NCBI GenBank assembly: GCA_035688265.1
Contig: DASSNE010000007.1
Location: forward strand, 1-24,853
Reading direction: 5' to 3'
Origin: DASSBR01 sp035688265
GTDB taxonomy: Bacteria; Pseudomonadota; Gammaproteobacteria; Natronospirales; DASSBR01
Length of the DNA: 24,853 nucleotides
How positions within the stretch are numbered: position 1 is the first letter of the stretch; each line of letters starts with the position of its first letter. The notes under the pieces were generated by a model, which was not told the origin of the DNA, did not search any database, and was given only the letters and a program-made list of their open reading frames with translations. Position numbers and translations under genes: made by a program. Shown here piece after piece: positions 7,301 through 13,738 of this stretch.

Positions 7301-9387
7301 TCACCCTGGCTGCCGGGCGGCTTGCGCACGATCCGGCCATGCTGGACGTGCATGTGAAGGTGAACGGCCAGAGCAGCCAGAGCTTTACCTTGCAGAATTC
7401 CGGCACGGCGGCGCTGCACTACCAGGTGCTCGAAGCCGATCGACCGCTTCCGCCGGACACCGGTGTTGAGCAGTCGGTCTTGTCGTCGCACGCGGGTGCG
7501 GGCGGCGACGTGCATCCGTCGCTTCTCGCTTGCACCGGCATTCGTTGCGGTACCGGGCGACACAATAGCGGCGCGATGGTTGCCGCGGCTGATACCGAAC
7601 CCGGTTTCGTAGTGAGTTCGTTTGACGCCGGGTTGCACGGTATTTACGGACTCGGTGTCGACAGAAATACCGGATCTCTCTGGATCGGATCGGTTTCCGC
7701 CTCGAGCAGCGGCGGCGACAACAGGGATCATGAGTTTTTGCAGAATGGCGTCGCTACCGGCGAAAGCTTTGATGTTGCGAGCCTGTCGCCGGATGGCGTC
7801 GAAGGCGATATGGCCTACGACGACAACACCGGCATGTTCTGGCAGATCGGCGTCAGCGCCAATACGTTCTGTATCTATGAGTTGGATCCGATTGCGCGGA
7901 AGAGCACGGGCCGCGGCGCGTGCCCGGATGTCGGATCTTTCCAGATGGCGCTGGCGTTCGACCCGACGACCAACACCTGGTTTACCGGCGACTACAACAC
8001 GCAGCGCGTGTACCACATCGACCAGTCCAAGAACATCCTCGATTCGGCTTCCGTCAAGATTGCCGTGATCGGGCTTGCCTATAACACCGCCACCGGGCAC
8101 CTGTTTGCGTTGGCGAGCGGCAATACCCACGACGTCTACGTTCTCGACACCCGCAACAATTACAAAGTGCTGAGTTATTTCGACGTCGCCGGATTGGACG
8201 GTAAAGCCGGCGCGGGACTCGACTACGACTGCGACGGCCACCTGTGGATTTCCGATTACGTCGACAGCAAGGTGTTTGAAGTCCAGTCGGGAGAGACCGG
8301 CTGGTGCGACTTCAAGAAAGTGGCCTGGCTGAGCGAATTGCCCGCGGCGGGCACAATCGACCCCGCCGAATCGGCCACCGTAACGGTGACGTTCGATGGA
8401 ACGGGTCAGCAGGGATTCACCACGTCCGAATCGCAGCTTGTTGTACAAAGCGATGCGCCGCATGGTGCATTCGTGCTGCCCGTTAAAGTGACCTGGGATC
8501 CACAGCCGATCAACCTGATTCTGACCGCCAGCGCGAGCGCCGACTCGGTGGCGAAGCTGGGCGATGTGACCTATACGGTGAATGTCACGAATCAGGCGGC
8601 CGATGATTACGGCGTGGCGAGCCAGACAACCTTGACCTATATCCTGCCGGCCGGCGCCAGCCTGGTAAGCACGACCGGCGATGCCGCTTCGTGCGGGCAG
8701 GCGGCGAACACCGTGACCTGCGATTTCGGCACGCTCAAGGCCGGCGTGAGCGCCACCGAGGCGATTACGATCAAGCCGTCGAAGGCCGGGCAGTTGTCGA
8801 ACGCATTCAGCGTGTCGGCGCGGGAGCCCGAAGATCGTGTGGACGACAACAGCGTGGCGATAACGACTACAGTGCGTAACGACGCGAACCTCAGTCTCGT
8901 CGGCTTCTCGAATGTCAGTATGCAGTCGGGCCAGACCCATACGTTCGATCTGACGGTTGCCAACGCCGGGCCTGATGCTGCGACCGATGTCGCCCTGAAT
9001 ATCACGGCTGGCGGTCCGGTCAAGGTGGCGTCCATCGACGCAACTGCCGGCCACTGCACGAAAACGGGCAGTGGCGCCAGTTGCGCGATAGGCGACATGG
9101 CTGCCGGCGGCAGTACGAAGGTGACGTTGAGCGTTGCCGGCAGCGGCACGGGCACCATCACGCTCAACGGTAAGGTAACGGCCAGCTCGACCGACGCCGA
9201 TGCCGGCGATAACGTGTCCAGCGCACGTATCGATGTGGTGTCGACGGCGGCAGACGCGCCTTCCGACAGCGATTCATCCGGGGGCGGTGGTGCATTCGGA
9301 TGGCTCGCGCTGTTGATCCTTGCTTTGATCGGCGCCGCTTCGCGAAGGTCACTTTCTTCACCCCCGCCCAATCCCCCGTGGAGGTAG
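4303..9387 (+). CDS. Secreted sedolisin (S53) serine-carboxyl protease with multidomain C-terminus and GlyGly-CTERM tail
   Basis: The 1694-residue protein starts at ATG 4303, which gives a clean signal peptide (cleavage after ALA, residue 27). An S53 activation pro-domain covers ~30-190 and the peptidase ~225-565. Catalytic residues look intact: Glu298 and Asp302 in ETLLDMEW, the oxyanion Asp380 in AAAGDNGA, and Ser482 in WGTSAVAPEFGG. The calcium-binding end (DFRDVVTGNNG, then TGWGSP) is also present. The family cleaves proteins at acid pH. Further on are two carboxypeptidase-regulatory-like domains (~566-735), a choice-of-anchor J/MAM-like domain (~736-919), another regulatory-like domain (~920-1005), a beta-sandwich that appears split by a propeller-like region (~1009-1403), two DUF11-like domains (~1406-1646) and a GlyGly-CTERM tail (~1656-1694). 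Predicted to be sorted through the outer membrane and possibly released. Domain borders are approximate. Confidence 0.88.
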   Translation: MFVRKSIRFGFVSLAFVSFFGTQAALATPPLQAATSVSRVALQPQTSLRLLGQATRLGAHAPYSNMRLTVSLKLRNVDKLKAFLDAVQDPHSPQFRQFLTPGEFTAEYGPTRAQVDAVVQFLRQNGIRVRDVSPNRLLIHTEATTRAYEHAFGIMINDYRLNGRQFFSTVDQPKLPAAIAGVVQNVIGLNNAAQMRPHNHIRPLGAAGPMARGVTPHAVPPVSTDYYNPLQIANAYEWPSITDTSNGAGVTIAILTASSSDLSADDYNAFWNAFGLPSHSVTIIPVDGDEGGTAGTVETLLDMEWSGAMAPGARLYVYVAANPEFPTFTDMYNQFVVDNDAQVMTTSWGAPEVAGSSATNDAIFMQAAAQGISMFAAAGDNGASDGTAQSNMADYPSTSLYVASANGTELQADIDGNYISERAWEGTGGAISGIFAQPAWQVGPGVPDNGWRNNSDMAMNAGGTWPYLLVYNNTWYLVWGTSAVAPEFGGLFAIGVSQQGRIGQSNKVIYDDVAAGNYASDFRDVVTGNNGTYDTAPNWDHPTGWGSPRATSFLSHLGIQGPHGSLTGTVTDAGSGEPIPGAMVTLNPGHYFRNAADDGSYSLVLPAGTYTATVTEFYHQPQSTSVTVNDGEAVTQDFTLAPALESTVSGHVTDGSGHGYGLYAEIEVTTPDLHNPVARLWTDPGTGAYSVKLPQGHDYKFAVTPQFRGYNGGSATVSLNGDVTQDFQLAIADSCTAPGYGFVQGFGEDFDGSWPPTDWTVVTPVDNGFTAWMQNTGYGDANYTGGPGSAAEASGDHPGLSAFDTRLISPPIPVSSLPPSPVLVYDANYQQPVGSASALDLDISTDNGATWTTISHWMDLHGDIYALPGETERVPLGSYLPASGDIRLRWRYYDTGTNVWDWYAQVDDVHIGTCTLVPGGLVFGRVTDSNTGSDVHGARVADDQGHKVATIVNDDPNLPAGTYMLFSPSGSRTLTASGAHYQEASARVSMADDAVVKKDFTLAAGRLAHDPAMLDVHVKVNGQSSQSFTLQNSGTAALHYQVLEADRPLPPDTGVEQSVLSSHAGAGGDVHPSLLACTGIRCGTGRHNSGAMVAAADTEPGFVVSSFDAGLHGIYGLGVDRNTGSLWIGSVSASSSGGDNRDHEFLQNGVATGESFDVASLSPDGVEGDMAYDDNTGMFWQIGVSANTFCIYELDPIARKSTGRGACPDVGSFQMALAFDPTTNTWFTGDYNTQRVYHIDQSKNILDSASVKIAVIGLAYNTATGHLFALASGNTHDVYVLDTRNNYKVLSYFDVAGLDGKAGAGLDYDCDGHLWISDYVDSKVFEVQSGETGWCDFKKVAWLSELPAAGTIDPAESATVTVTFDGTGQQGFTTSESQLVVQSDAPHGAFVLPVKVTWDPQPINLILTASASADSVAKLGDVTYTVNVTNQAADDYGVASQTTLTYILPAGASLVSTTGDAASCGQAANTVTCDFGTLKAGVSATEAITIKPSKAGQLSNAFSVSAREPEDRVDDNSVAITTTVRNDANLSLVGFSNVSMQSGQTHTFDLTVANAGPDAATDVALNITAGGPVKVASIDATAGHCTKTGSGASCAIGDMAAGGSTKVTLSVAGSGTGTITLNGKVTASSTDADAGDNVSSARIDVVSTAADAPSDSDSSGGGGAFGWLALLILALIGAASRRSLSSPPPNPPWR

Positions 9388-9400
9388 TGGCCTTGTAGCG

Positions 9401-9433
9401 CACGGCCCCGTGGGCGATGCCTGCGGGGTCGTG
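9401..9433 (+). terminator. Possible terminator after the protease gene
   Basis: An imperfect inverted repeat pairs CACGGCCCCG (9401-9410) with CGGGGTCGTG (9424-9433), with one mismatch, 14 bases after the protease stop. It lacks a real T tract, so termination is only a guess. Confidence 0.35.
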
Positions 9434-9470
9434 ATTTACGCTGAAGCGCGGGAGGGTCGCCGGCGCTTTG

Positions 9471-9500
9471 TTGACAATAAGTTGGCTTCACTGCTAACTT
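9471..9500 (+). promoter_or_regulatory. Promoter of the DUF4398-like lipoprotein gene
   Basis: A consensus -35 box, TTGACA (9471-9476), is followed after 18 bases by TAACTT (9495-9500), preceded by TGC in the extended -10 position. Transcription would begin near 9507. This supports the ATG at 9535 as start over the in-frame TTG at 9499, which lies in the -10 box. Confidence 0.55.
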
Positions 9501-9534
9501 GAGTCGATTAACTGATGAGGGTAGTGTCGCACGC

Positions 9535-9882
9535 ATGATGGTCGGCTGTCGTTGGGCGAGGATTCGGGTTGCGGGTATGGTGATTTTTGCCGCGCTGCTC
9601 GCGGCCTGTGCGACTGCGCCGGTACAGGAAATGAGCGACGCGCGCCAGGCGATCGTCGCGGCGAAGCAGGCCGGGGCGTCGCAGGAGGCGCCGGCCGAGC
9701 TGGCCAAGGCGCAGCACTACCTACAGAACGCCGAGCAAGCCTTGCAGCGCCATGACTTCGGCCGCGCCCGCGCGAGCGCCGAAAAGGCCAAGGAAGCCGC
9801 CTCCGGAGCGCTGCGCGTCAGCCGTCGTTTTAATGACGACAAGCCTACCAACGAATTGAAATCCCCACCCAAATCTCCTTGA
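9535..9882 (+). CDS. Small DUF4398-like lipoprotein
   Basis: The predicted protein is 115 residues. A charged start and a hydrophobic stretch lead to the lipobox LAAC, with Cys25 as the lipidated residue. The rest is mostly helical and charged: an alternating pattern (MSDARQAIVAAKQAGA, then ELAKAQHYLQNAEQAL and ARASAEKAKEAA) like the DUF4398 helical hairpin. It ends in a Pro/Lys-rich tail. The start follows GAGGG at 9516-9520 and the promoter at 9471-9500. The next gene encodes a LysM lipoprotein with a similar Gln/Ala-rich helical region, so the two probably act together in the cell envelope. No enzymatic motif is seen. ATG 9538 is an equally possible start. Confidence 0.7.
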   Translation: MMVGCRWARIRVAGMVIFAALLAACATAPVQEMSDARQAIVAAKQAGASQEAPAELAKAQHYLQNAEQALQRHDFGRARASAEKAKEAASGALRVSRRFNDDKPTNELKSPPKSP

Positions 9883-9905
9883 ATTTCAAACGCTTGGCGG
9901 GAAGC

Positions 9906-9934
9906 TTGCAAGTTGATCCCGCGAATGCTAGTGT
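9906..9934 (+). promoter_or_regulatory. Promoter of the LysM lipoprotein gene
   Basis: TTGCAA (9906-9911) and TAGTGT (9929-9934) are 17 bases apart, with TGC before the -10 box (extended -10). The gene's Shine-Dalgarno sequence AAAGGAGG follows at about 9946-9953. This suggests the gene can be transcribed separately from the DUF4398-like gene. Confidence 0.45.
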
Positions 9935-9961
9935 GGAATGCCGTTAAAAGGAGGGACAACA

Positions 9962-10735
9962 ATGTCTAACCATCCCTACAGACAACTGGCGATCGCGGCG
10001 ATTGCGGCGGCCGCCCTGGCCGGCTGCTCGAGCACGCCGAAACCGCCTCCGACGCCACAACCGAGCGCGGCCACGCAACAGGCCATTCAGGACGCGCAGA
10101 TGGCGATCAACAACACGCAACAGCCCTGCACCGACACGGGCAATGCGAACGATCTGCTGCAGCAGGCGCACCAGGCGGCTTCGGCCGGCAATGATGCGCG
10201 CGCGCAGGATCTTGCCCATCAGGCGACGCAGGCGGTCCAGCAGGCCGTCAACAACTGCTATCTCGACCTGGCGCGCGAGCAGCTCGCGCAGGCGCAGCGT
10301 TACACCAACCTGAGCAGTGACCAGATGGACCGGCTCAACCAGGGCCAGCAGGCGATTCAGAATGGCGAAGGCCAGCGCGCTTACGAAACTCTGAGCCAGC
10401 TCAACTCCGAGCTGCAGTCCGCGAACACGACGTACGACGTCAAGCGCGGCGACAGCCTGTGGTCGATCGCCGGGCAGTCCGACGTCTACAACAATCCGTG
10501 GGAATGGCCGCTGATCTACAAGGCGAACAGCAACAAGATCAACGACGCGGACCTGATCTTCCCGAACCAGCAGTTCTCGATTCCGACGTATCCGAGCCAG
10601 CAGGCTGTGAACGCGGCGACGCAGCACGCGAAGACTCGCGGTTCGTGGCAGGTCGGCCAGGTCGAGCAGTCGGACAAGCAGTATCTGCAAAATGCCCCGA
10701 GCGATGAGGGCAGCTCCGGCTCCGGTTCGTATTGA
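9962..10735 (+). CDS. LysM-domain lipoprotein with helical DUF4398-like region
   Basis: The 257-residue protein starts at ATG 9962 after a strong AAAGGAGG. The signal peptide ends in the lipobox LAGC (Cys22). A Pro-rich linker (PKPPPTPQPS) leads to a Gln/Ala-rich helical region (~40-155) with paired helices like DUF4398. Two Cys residues sit in it (CTDTGN and NNCYLD). A LysM domain follows (~158-210): YDVKRGDSLWSIAG, NPWEWPLIYKAN, then IFPNQQFSIP. LysM binds N-acetylglucosamine-containing glycans such as peptidoglycan. The protein is therefore likely anchored in a membrane facing the periplasm and holds on to the cell wall. The C-terminus is Ser/Gly-rich. A strong terminator follows. Confidence 0.85.
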   Translation: MSNHPYRQLAIAAIAAAALAGCSSTPKPPPTPQPSAATQQAIQDAQMAINNTQQPCTDTGNANDLLQQAHQAASAGNDARAQDLAHQATQAVQQAVNNCYLDLAREQLAQAQRYTNLSSDQMDRLNQGQQAIQNGEGQRAYETLSQLNSELQSANTTYDVKRGDSLWSIAGQSDVYNNPWEWPLIYKANSNKINDADLIFPNQQFSIPTYPSQQAVNAATQHAKTRGSWQVGQVEQSDKQYLQNAPSDEGSSGSGSY

Positions 10736-10760
10736 TCGGATCGCTTTGAAATATATTTGA

Positions 10761-10786
10761 AGGGCTCCTTCGGGAGCCCTTTTTTT
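10761..10786 (+). terminator. Rho-independent terminator after the LysM lipoprotein gene
   Basis: A perfect stem, GGGCTCC (10762-10768) with GGAGCCC (10773-10779), has a TTCG loop and is followed by seven T (10780-10786). This is a textbook intrinsic terminator. The acylphosphatase ATG is only 14 bases further on. Confidence 0.93.
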
Positions 10787-10799
10787 ATAGAATCGGATT

Positions 10800-11066
10800 A
10801 TGGCTTGCAGGCGATTTCTGATTACCGGCCGGGTGCAGGGCGTGTTTTTCCGCGCGAGCACGCGGGCTGAGGCGGAGCGGCTCGGGATTACCGGGTATGC
10901 GGCCAATCTGGCCAATGGCTGCGTAGAAGTGCTGGCGTGCGGGGAAGCGCCTGCGCTGGACGAGCTCGCGGTGTGGCTGCGGCATGGGCCGTCGCGGGCA
11001 AAGGTTGATGCAGTCCGCGTCGAAGATATCGAGTGTGATGTTCCGGCAGAGTTTTCGACGCGCTGA
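10800..11066 (+). CDS. acyP: Acylphosphatase (EC 3.6.1.7)
   Basis: At 88 residues the protein has the usual acylphosphatase size. The phosphate-binding loop GRVQGVFFRAS includes the catalytic Arg18. GYAANLANGCVEV carries the catalytic Asn36. The enzyme hydrolyses acyl phosphates such as acetyl phosphate or 1,3-bisphosphoglycerate in the cytoplasm; its physiological role in bacteria is unclear. The ATG lies 14 bases after the upstream terminator T run, with TATAGA (10786-10791) in the gap and no Shine-Dalgarno sequence. A very short leader or leaderless start is therefore possible. The minus-strand lytic transglycosylase gene ends 18 bases downstream (convergent). Confidence 0.93.
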   Translation: MACRRFLITGRVQGVFFRASTRAEAERLGITGYAANLANGCVEVLACGEAPALDELAVWLRHGPSRAKVDAVRVEDIECDVPAEFSTR

Positions 11067-11073
11067 ACGCTTT

Positions 11074-11085
11074 GTCGCTAGCGAC
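11074..11085. other. Perfect 12-base palindrome in the convergent gap
   Basis: GTCGCTAGCGAC lies between the acylphosphatase stop and the lytic transglycosylase stop (minus-strand TAG at 11085-11087, partly inside it). One half, GTCGCTA, equals a heptamer unit of the tandem array at 16958-16985. It might be a lone inverted heptamer pair or a chance palindrome. No T tract supports a terminator. Confidence 0.4.
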
Positions 11086-11648
11086 TATTCCCGATACCAG
11101 GTATGGCTCAGCGCCGACAGCACCTTGTCTGAATACGTATACCGATTGACGCTGCCGTTGTAGCGCGCCAGCGCTTCGCGCAAATCCCCGTCAGCCTGGT
11201 TCAGGTAGTAGTGCAGAATCGTGCAGCCGATGCGAAGGTTCGTGTCCGGCTCGAACAGGTTGGCGTCGGGCTTGCCGATTTCCCTGAGCCAGAACGGCAT
11301 CACCTGCATGAAGCCTTCGGCGCCCGCCGAGGAAATCGCGAAGCGATGGAAGTTGCTTTCCACCTGGATGACGGCGAGCACGAGTTCCGGCGGCACGTCG
11401 GCGCGCTTGGCTTCGGCGTGCACGAGGCGCAGGAATTTGAGGCGTTTGGCCGCGTCCGGCATTTGCGGCTTGAGGCGCGTGGACATGTCCATCAGCCAGA
11501 CTTGCGCCGCGAAGCGGTCGTCGAAGCTGGTGCTCGCGGCGACGGCTTTTTTGACGAGGGCGACGAGTTCCGGCGATGGCTTCGCTGTGCCGGCGAAGGC
11601 GGGCGACACTGCGGCGATGCCTATCAGGGCCAGAACGAGAAAGCGCAT
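11085..11648 (-). CDS. Lytic transglycosylase, SLT domain
   Basis: The protein is 187 residues from ATG 11648, where a signal peptide begins (MRFLVLALIGIAAVSPAFAG). A helical region (~25-85) precedes the Slt-type lysozyme-like domain (~86-180). The catalytic Glu is probably Glu97 in VIQVESNF. Family motifs follow: ISSAGAEGFMQVMP and ALARYNGS. Such enzymes cleave the glycan strands of peptidoglycan to 1,6-anhydro products in the periplasm. The open frame continues upstream of ATG 11648, but that part runs through dispersed repeats and would mask the signal peptide. It lies downstream of proS on the same strand, with 97 bases of repeats between them. Confidence 0.9.
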   Translation of the reverse strand: MRFLVLALIGIAAVSPAFAGTAKPSPELVALVKKAVAASTSFDDRFAAQVWLMDMSTRLKPQMPDAAKRLKFLRLVHAEAKRADVPPELVLAVIQVESNFHRFAISSAGAEGFMQVMPFWLREIGKPDANLFEPDTNLRIGCTILHYYLNQADGDLREALARYNGSVNRYTYSDKVLSALSHTWYRE

Positions 11649-11681
11649 TTTGGCCTTGCGTGCTGCGCACGGATGATCTGA

Positions 11682-11708
11682 CTGGATTCCTGCCTTCGCA
11701 GGAATGAC
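11682..11708. repeat. Palindromic dispersed repeat (GGATTCC...GGAATGAC type)
   Basis: The stem ATTCCTGC (11686-11693) / GCAGGAAT (11698-11705) has a CTTC loop and is flanked by CTGG and GAC. Two related units occur at 15623-15650 and 15701-15729. Units like this are common REP-like intergenic repeats in many proteobacteria. Confidence 0.8.
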
Positions 11709-11732
11709 GGAGACAAGAGGCACGCTCAAAAG

Positions 11733-11758
11733 CCCTTCGACCAGCTCAGGGCGAGCGG
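11733..11758. repeat. Dispersed repeat (CCCTTCGAC...CTCAGGGCGA type) overlapping the proS 3' end
   Basis: The segment CCCTTCGACCAGCTCAGGGC and the following GAGCGG match a widespread intergenic repeat type in proteobacteria, usually written as CCCTTCGACAGGCTCAGGGC. The stem is CCCT/AGGG. It contains the proS stop codon (11746-11748) and encodes the last few residues of the synthetase. Confidence 0.6.
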
Positions 11759-13476
11759 TTCGCTTTCGCCTCGCCGATCTGCTCCGCGAGGAAATCGACA
11801 ATCCGGTCGCGGTCGATGTCGCTGCTGTCGGCATCGCGCCGCGCCTTGTATTCGACCTTGCCAGCGGCCAGGCTGCGTTCGCTCAGCACGACGCGGTGCG
11901 GGATGCCGAGCAGGTCGACGTCGCCGAACATTACGCCGGCGCGCAGATCGCGGTCGTCGAGGACGGTTTCGATGCCTTTGGCCATGAGGGCATCATAAAG
12001 CTGGTCGGCCGCGGCCGAGACTTCGGGCGATTTTTTCCGGTTCAGCGGCAGGATCGCGACCGTGAACGGCGCCAGCGCCTGCGGCCAGATGATGCCGCGC
12101 TCGTCGTGGTTCTGCTCGATCGCCGCGGCGACGGCGCGGCCGACGCCGATGCCGTAGCAGCCCATCAGCAGCGTGCGCTCGCGGCCGTCGGCATCGAGCA
12201 CGGTCGCGTGCATCTTTTCGCTGTACTTGGTGCCGAGCTGAAAGATGTGGCCAACCTCGATGCCGCGCGCGATGCCGAGCTTGCCGCGGCCGTCCGGGCT
12301 TGAGTCGCCGGCGACGACTTCGCGAATGTCCGCCGCTTGCGGTTCGGCAAGATCCCGGTTCCAGTTGACGCCGACGTAGTGCTGGCCGGGCTGGTTCGCG
12401 CCGCAGATGAAATCGGCGAGCACAAGCGTCTCGCGATCGGCGATGACCGGAATGTTCAGGCCGACGGGGCCGATGTAGCCGGGCTCGGCGCCGAGTTCGC
12501 TGCGCACGCGCTCGGGCTTGGCGAGCGTCAGCGGCTTGGCGACCTGGTCGAGCTTCTCCGCCTTGATGTGGCTGATGGTGTGATCGCCGCGCAGCAGCAG
12601 CGCGACGAGGCCGCCGTCCGCACCGTCGACGATCAGCGTCTTGACGCACTGTGCCGGCTCGACTTCGAGGTAGCGGCTGACTTCCTCGATCGTGCGGCAG
12701 TCGGGCGTATCGACGGCGACCATGGATTGCGTCCCGGCGGGACGCGGACCGGCCGGTGCGAGCGCCTCGGCCATTTCGATATTGGCGGCGTAGTCGCTGC
12801 CGTCCGAGAACACGATCGCGTCTTCACCCGAATCCGCCAGCACGTGAAACTCGTGCGAGAAGTTGCCGCCGATGTCGCCGCTGTCGGCGCGCACCGCGCG
12901 AAAATCGAGCCCCAGGCGCGTGAAGATGCGGGTGTAGGCTTCATGCATGCGGTCGTAGCTCGCCTGCATCCCGGCCTCGTCGAGGTCGAATGAGTACGCG
13001 TCCTTCATGATGAACTCGCGGGCGCGCATCACGCCGAAGCGGGGCCGGATCTCGTCGCGGAACTTGGTCTGGATCTGGTAGAGCGTGATCGGCAGTTCCT
13101 TGTAGGAGCGCAGTTCCTGGCGCACGACGTCGGTGATGACTTCCTCGTGCGTCGGACCGAAGCAGTACTCACGCTCGGCGCGGTCGGTGATGCGCAGCAG
13201 CAGCGGGCCGTACTTGTCCCAACGGTCGGACTCGCGCCACAGCTCCGCCGGTTGCACCGCCGGCATCAGCACTTCCAGCGCGCCGGCACGATTCATTTCC
13301 TCGCGAACGATGGCTTCGACCTTGCGCAGCACACGCAGGCCCCACGGCATCCAGGTATAGAGGCCGGTGGCGAGCCGCCGGATCAGCCCGGCCCGCAGCA
13401 TCAACTGGTGGCTGACGACTTCCGCGTCGGCGGGCGTTTCCTTGAGGGTGAAGACCGGGAACTGGCTGAGGCGCAT
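11746..13476 (-). CDS. proS: Prolyl-tRNA synthetase (EC 6.1.1.15), bacterial type with editing domain
   Basis: The protein is 576 residues from ATG 13476 (MRLSQFPVFTLKETP). An upstream in-frame ATG at 13509 overlaps a likely -10 box and is less likely. It charges tRNA-Pro in the cytoplasm. The class II core is clear: motif 2 around FGVMRAREFIMKDAYSF and motif 3 around MGCYGIGVGRAVAAAIEQ. Between them (~225-385) is the YbaK-like INS editing domain (CVKTLIVDGADGGLVALLLR, then VGVNWNRDL), which removes mischarged alanine in this family. The C-terminal anticodon-binding domain begins near PFTVAILPLNR. Length is standard for bacterial ProRS. The last residues, NRSP, are encoded by a dispersed repeat. 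Confidence 0.97.
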   Translation of the reverse strand: MRLSQFPVFTLKETPADAEVVSHQLMLRAGLIRRLATGLYTWMPWGLRVLRKVEAIVREEMNRAGALEVLMPAVQPAELWRESDRWDKYGPLLLRITDRAEREYCFGPTHEEVITDVVRQELRSYKELPITLYQIQTKFRDEIRPRFGVMRAREFIMKDAYSFDLDEAGMQASYDRMHEAYTRIFTRLGLDFRAVRADSGDIGGNFSHEFHVLADSGEDAIVFSDGSDYAANIEMAEALAPAGPRPAGTQSMVAVDTPDCRTIEEVSRYLEVEPAQCVKTLIVDGADGGLVALLLRGDHTISHIKAEKLDQVAKPLTLAKPERVRSELGAEPGYIGPVGLNIPVIADRETLVLADFICGANQPGQHYVGVNWNRDLAEPQAADIREVVAGDSSPDGRGKLGIARGIEVGHIFQLGTKYSEKMHATVLDADGRERTLLMGCYGIGVGRAVAAAIEQNHDERGIIWPQALAPFTVAILPLNRKKSPEVSAAADQLYDALMAKGIETVLDDRDLRAGVMFGDVDLLGIPHRVVLSERSLAAGKVEYKARRDADSSDIDRDRIVDFLAEQIGEAKANRSP

Positions 13477-13507
13477 GGTGGCGTTGTTGTGTTGGGTGAA
13501 GCCGGGC

Positions 13508-13516
13508 ATTTTAGCA
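13508..13516 (-). promoter_or_regulatory. Extended -10 element for proS
   Basis: On the minus strand TGC precedes TAAAAT, giving the extended -10 TGCTAAAAT. It lies about 32 bases upstream of ATG 13476. The -35 position falls in a G-rich palindromic repeat with no match. The same TGCTAAAAT occurs upstream of prfC at 17095-17103. Confidence 0.45.
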
Positions 13517-13530
13517 TTCTTGCTCCTCTT

Positions 13531-13567
13531 GCCCCCTCTCCCTTCGGGAGAGGGTTGGGGTGAGGGT
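13531..13567. repeat. Palindromic dispersed repeat, CCCTCTCCC type, copy 1
   Basis: The stem CCCTCTCCC (13534-13542) / GGGAGAGGG (13546-13554) is followed by TTGGGGTGAGGG. This is a widespread proteobacterial intergenic repeat. A second copy in reverse orientation is at 13616-13651, about 48 bases away. Confidence 0.8.
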
Positions 13568-13615
13568 CGGGACTACGATAACGGTTGGTAGGCCAGGATC
13601 TGTTGCTACCGGGAA

Positions 13616-13651
13616 CCCTCACCCCTGGCCCCTCTCCCGGAGGGCGAGGGG
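13616..13651. repeat. Palindromic dispersed repeat, CCCTCTCCC type, inverted copy 2
   Basis: It begins CCCTCACCCC and continues into CCCCTCTCCC/GGGCGAGGGG. It is the reverse complement of the copy at 13531-13567 with a few changes. The pair could fold as one large hairpin. The bases between the copies hold no gene. Confidence 0.78.
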
Positions 13652-13660
13652 AACAAGTCG

Positions 13661-13738
13661 ATGTAGGCCGGCATAAGCGCAGCGTTGCCGGCAATTCAAG
13701 ACGCCGGCAACGGCCTTCGGCCTTATGCCGGCCTACAT
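13661..13738. repeat. Large palindromic intergenic repeat (GTAGGCCGGCATAAG type)
   Basis: The outer arms ATGTAGGCCGGCATAAG (13661-13677) and CTTATGCCGGCCTACAT (13722-13738) are perfect inverted copies of 17 bases. The inner arms GTTGCCGGC (13684-13692) and GCCGGCAAC (13703-13711) also pair, leaving a 10-base loop. A further small hairpin, GGCCTTCGGCC, lies in the right half. No reading frame is present. The right end lies only 20 bases from the KARI start codon. It looks like a MITE- or REP-like element. Confidence 0.85.

Noticed and set aside
5140..9054. Very long open frame on the minus strand opposite the sedolisin gene
   Set aside because: It is composed of Arg/His-rich, low-complexity sequence with no domain, and lies antisense to a clearly conserved protease. 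It reflects GC-rich codon use.
11649..11834. N-terminal extension of the lytic transglycosylase
   Set aside because: It would be translated from the proS 3' end and two dispersed repeats, and would precede a good signal peptide.
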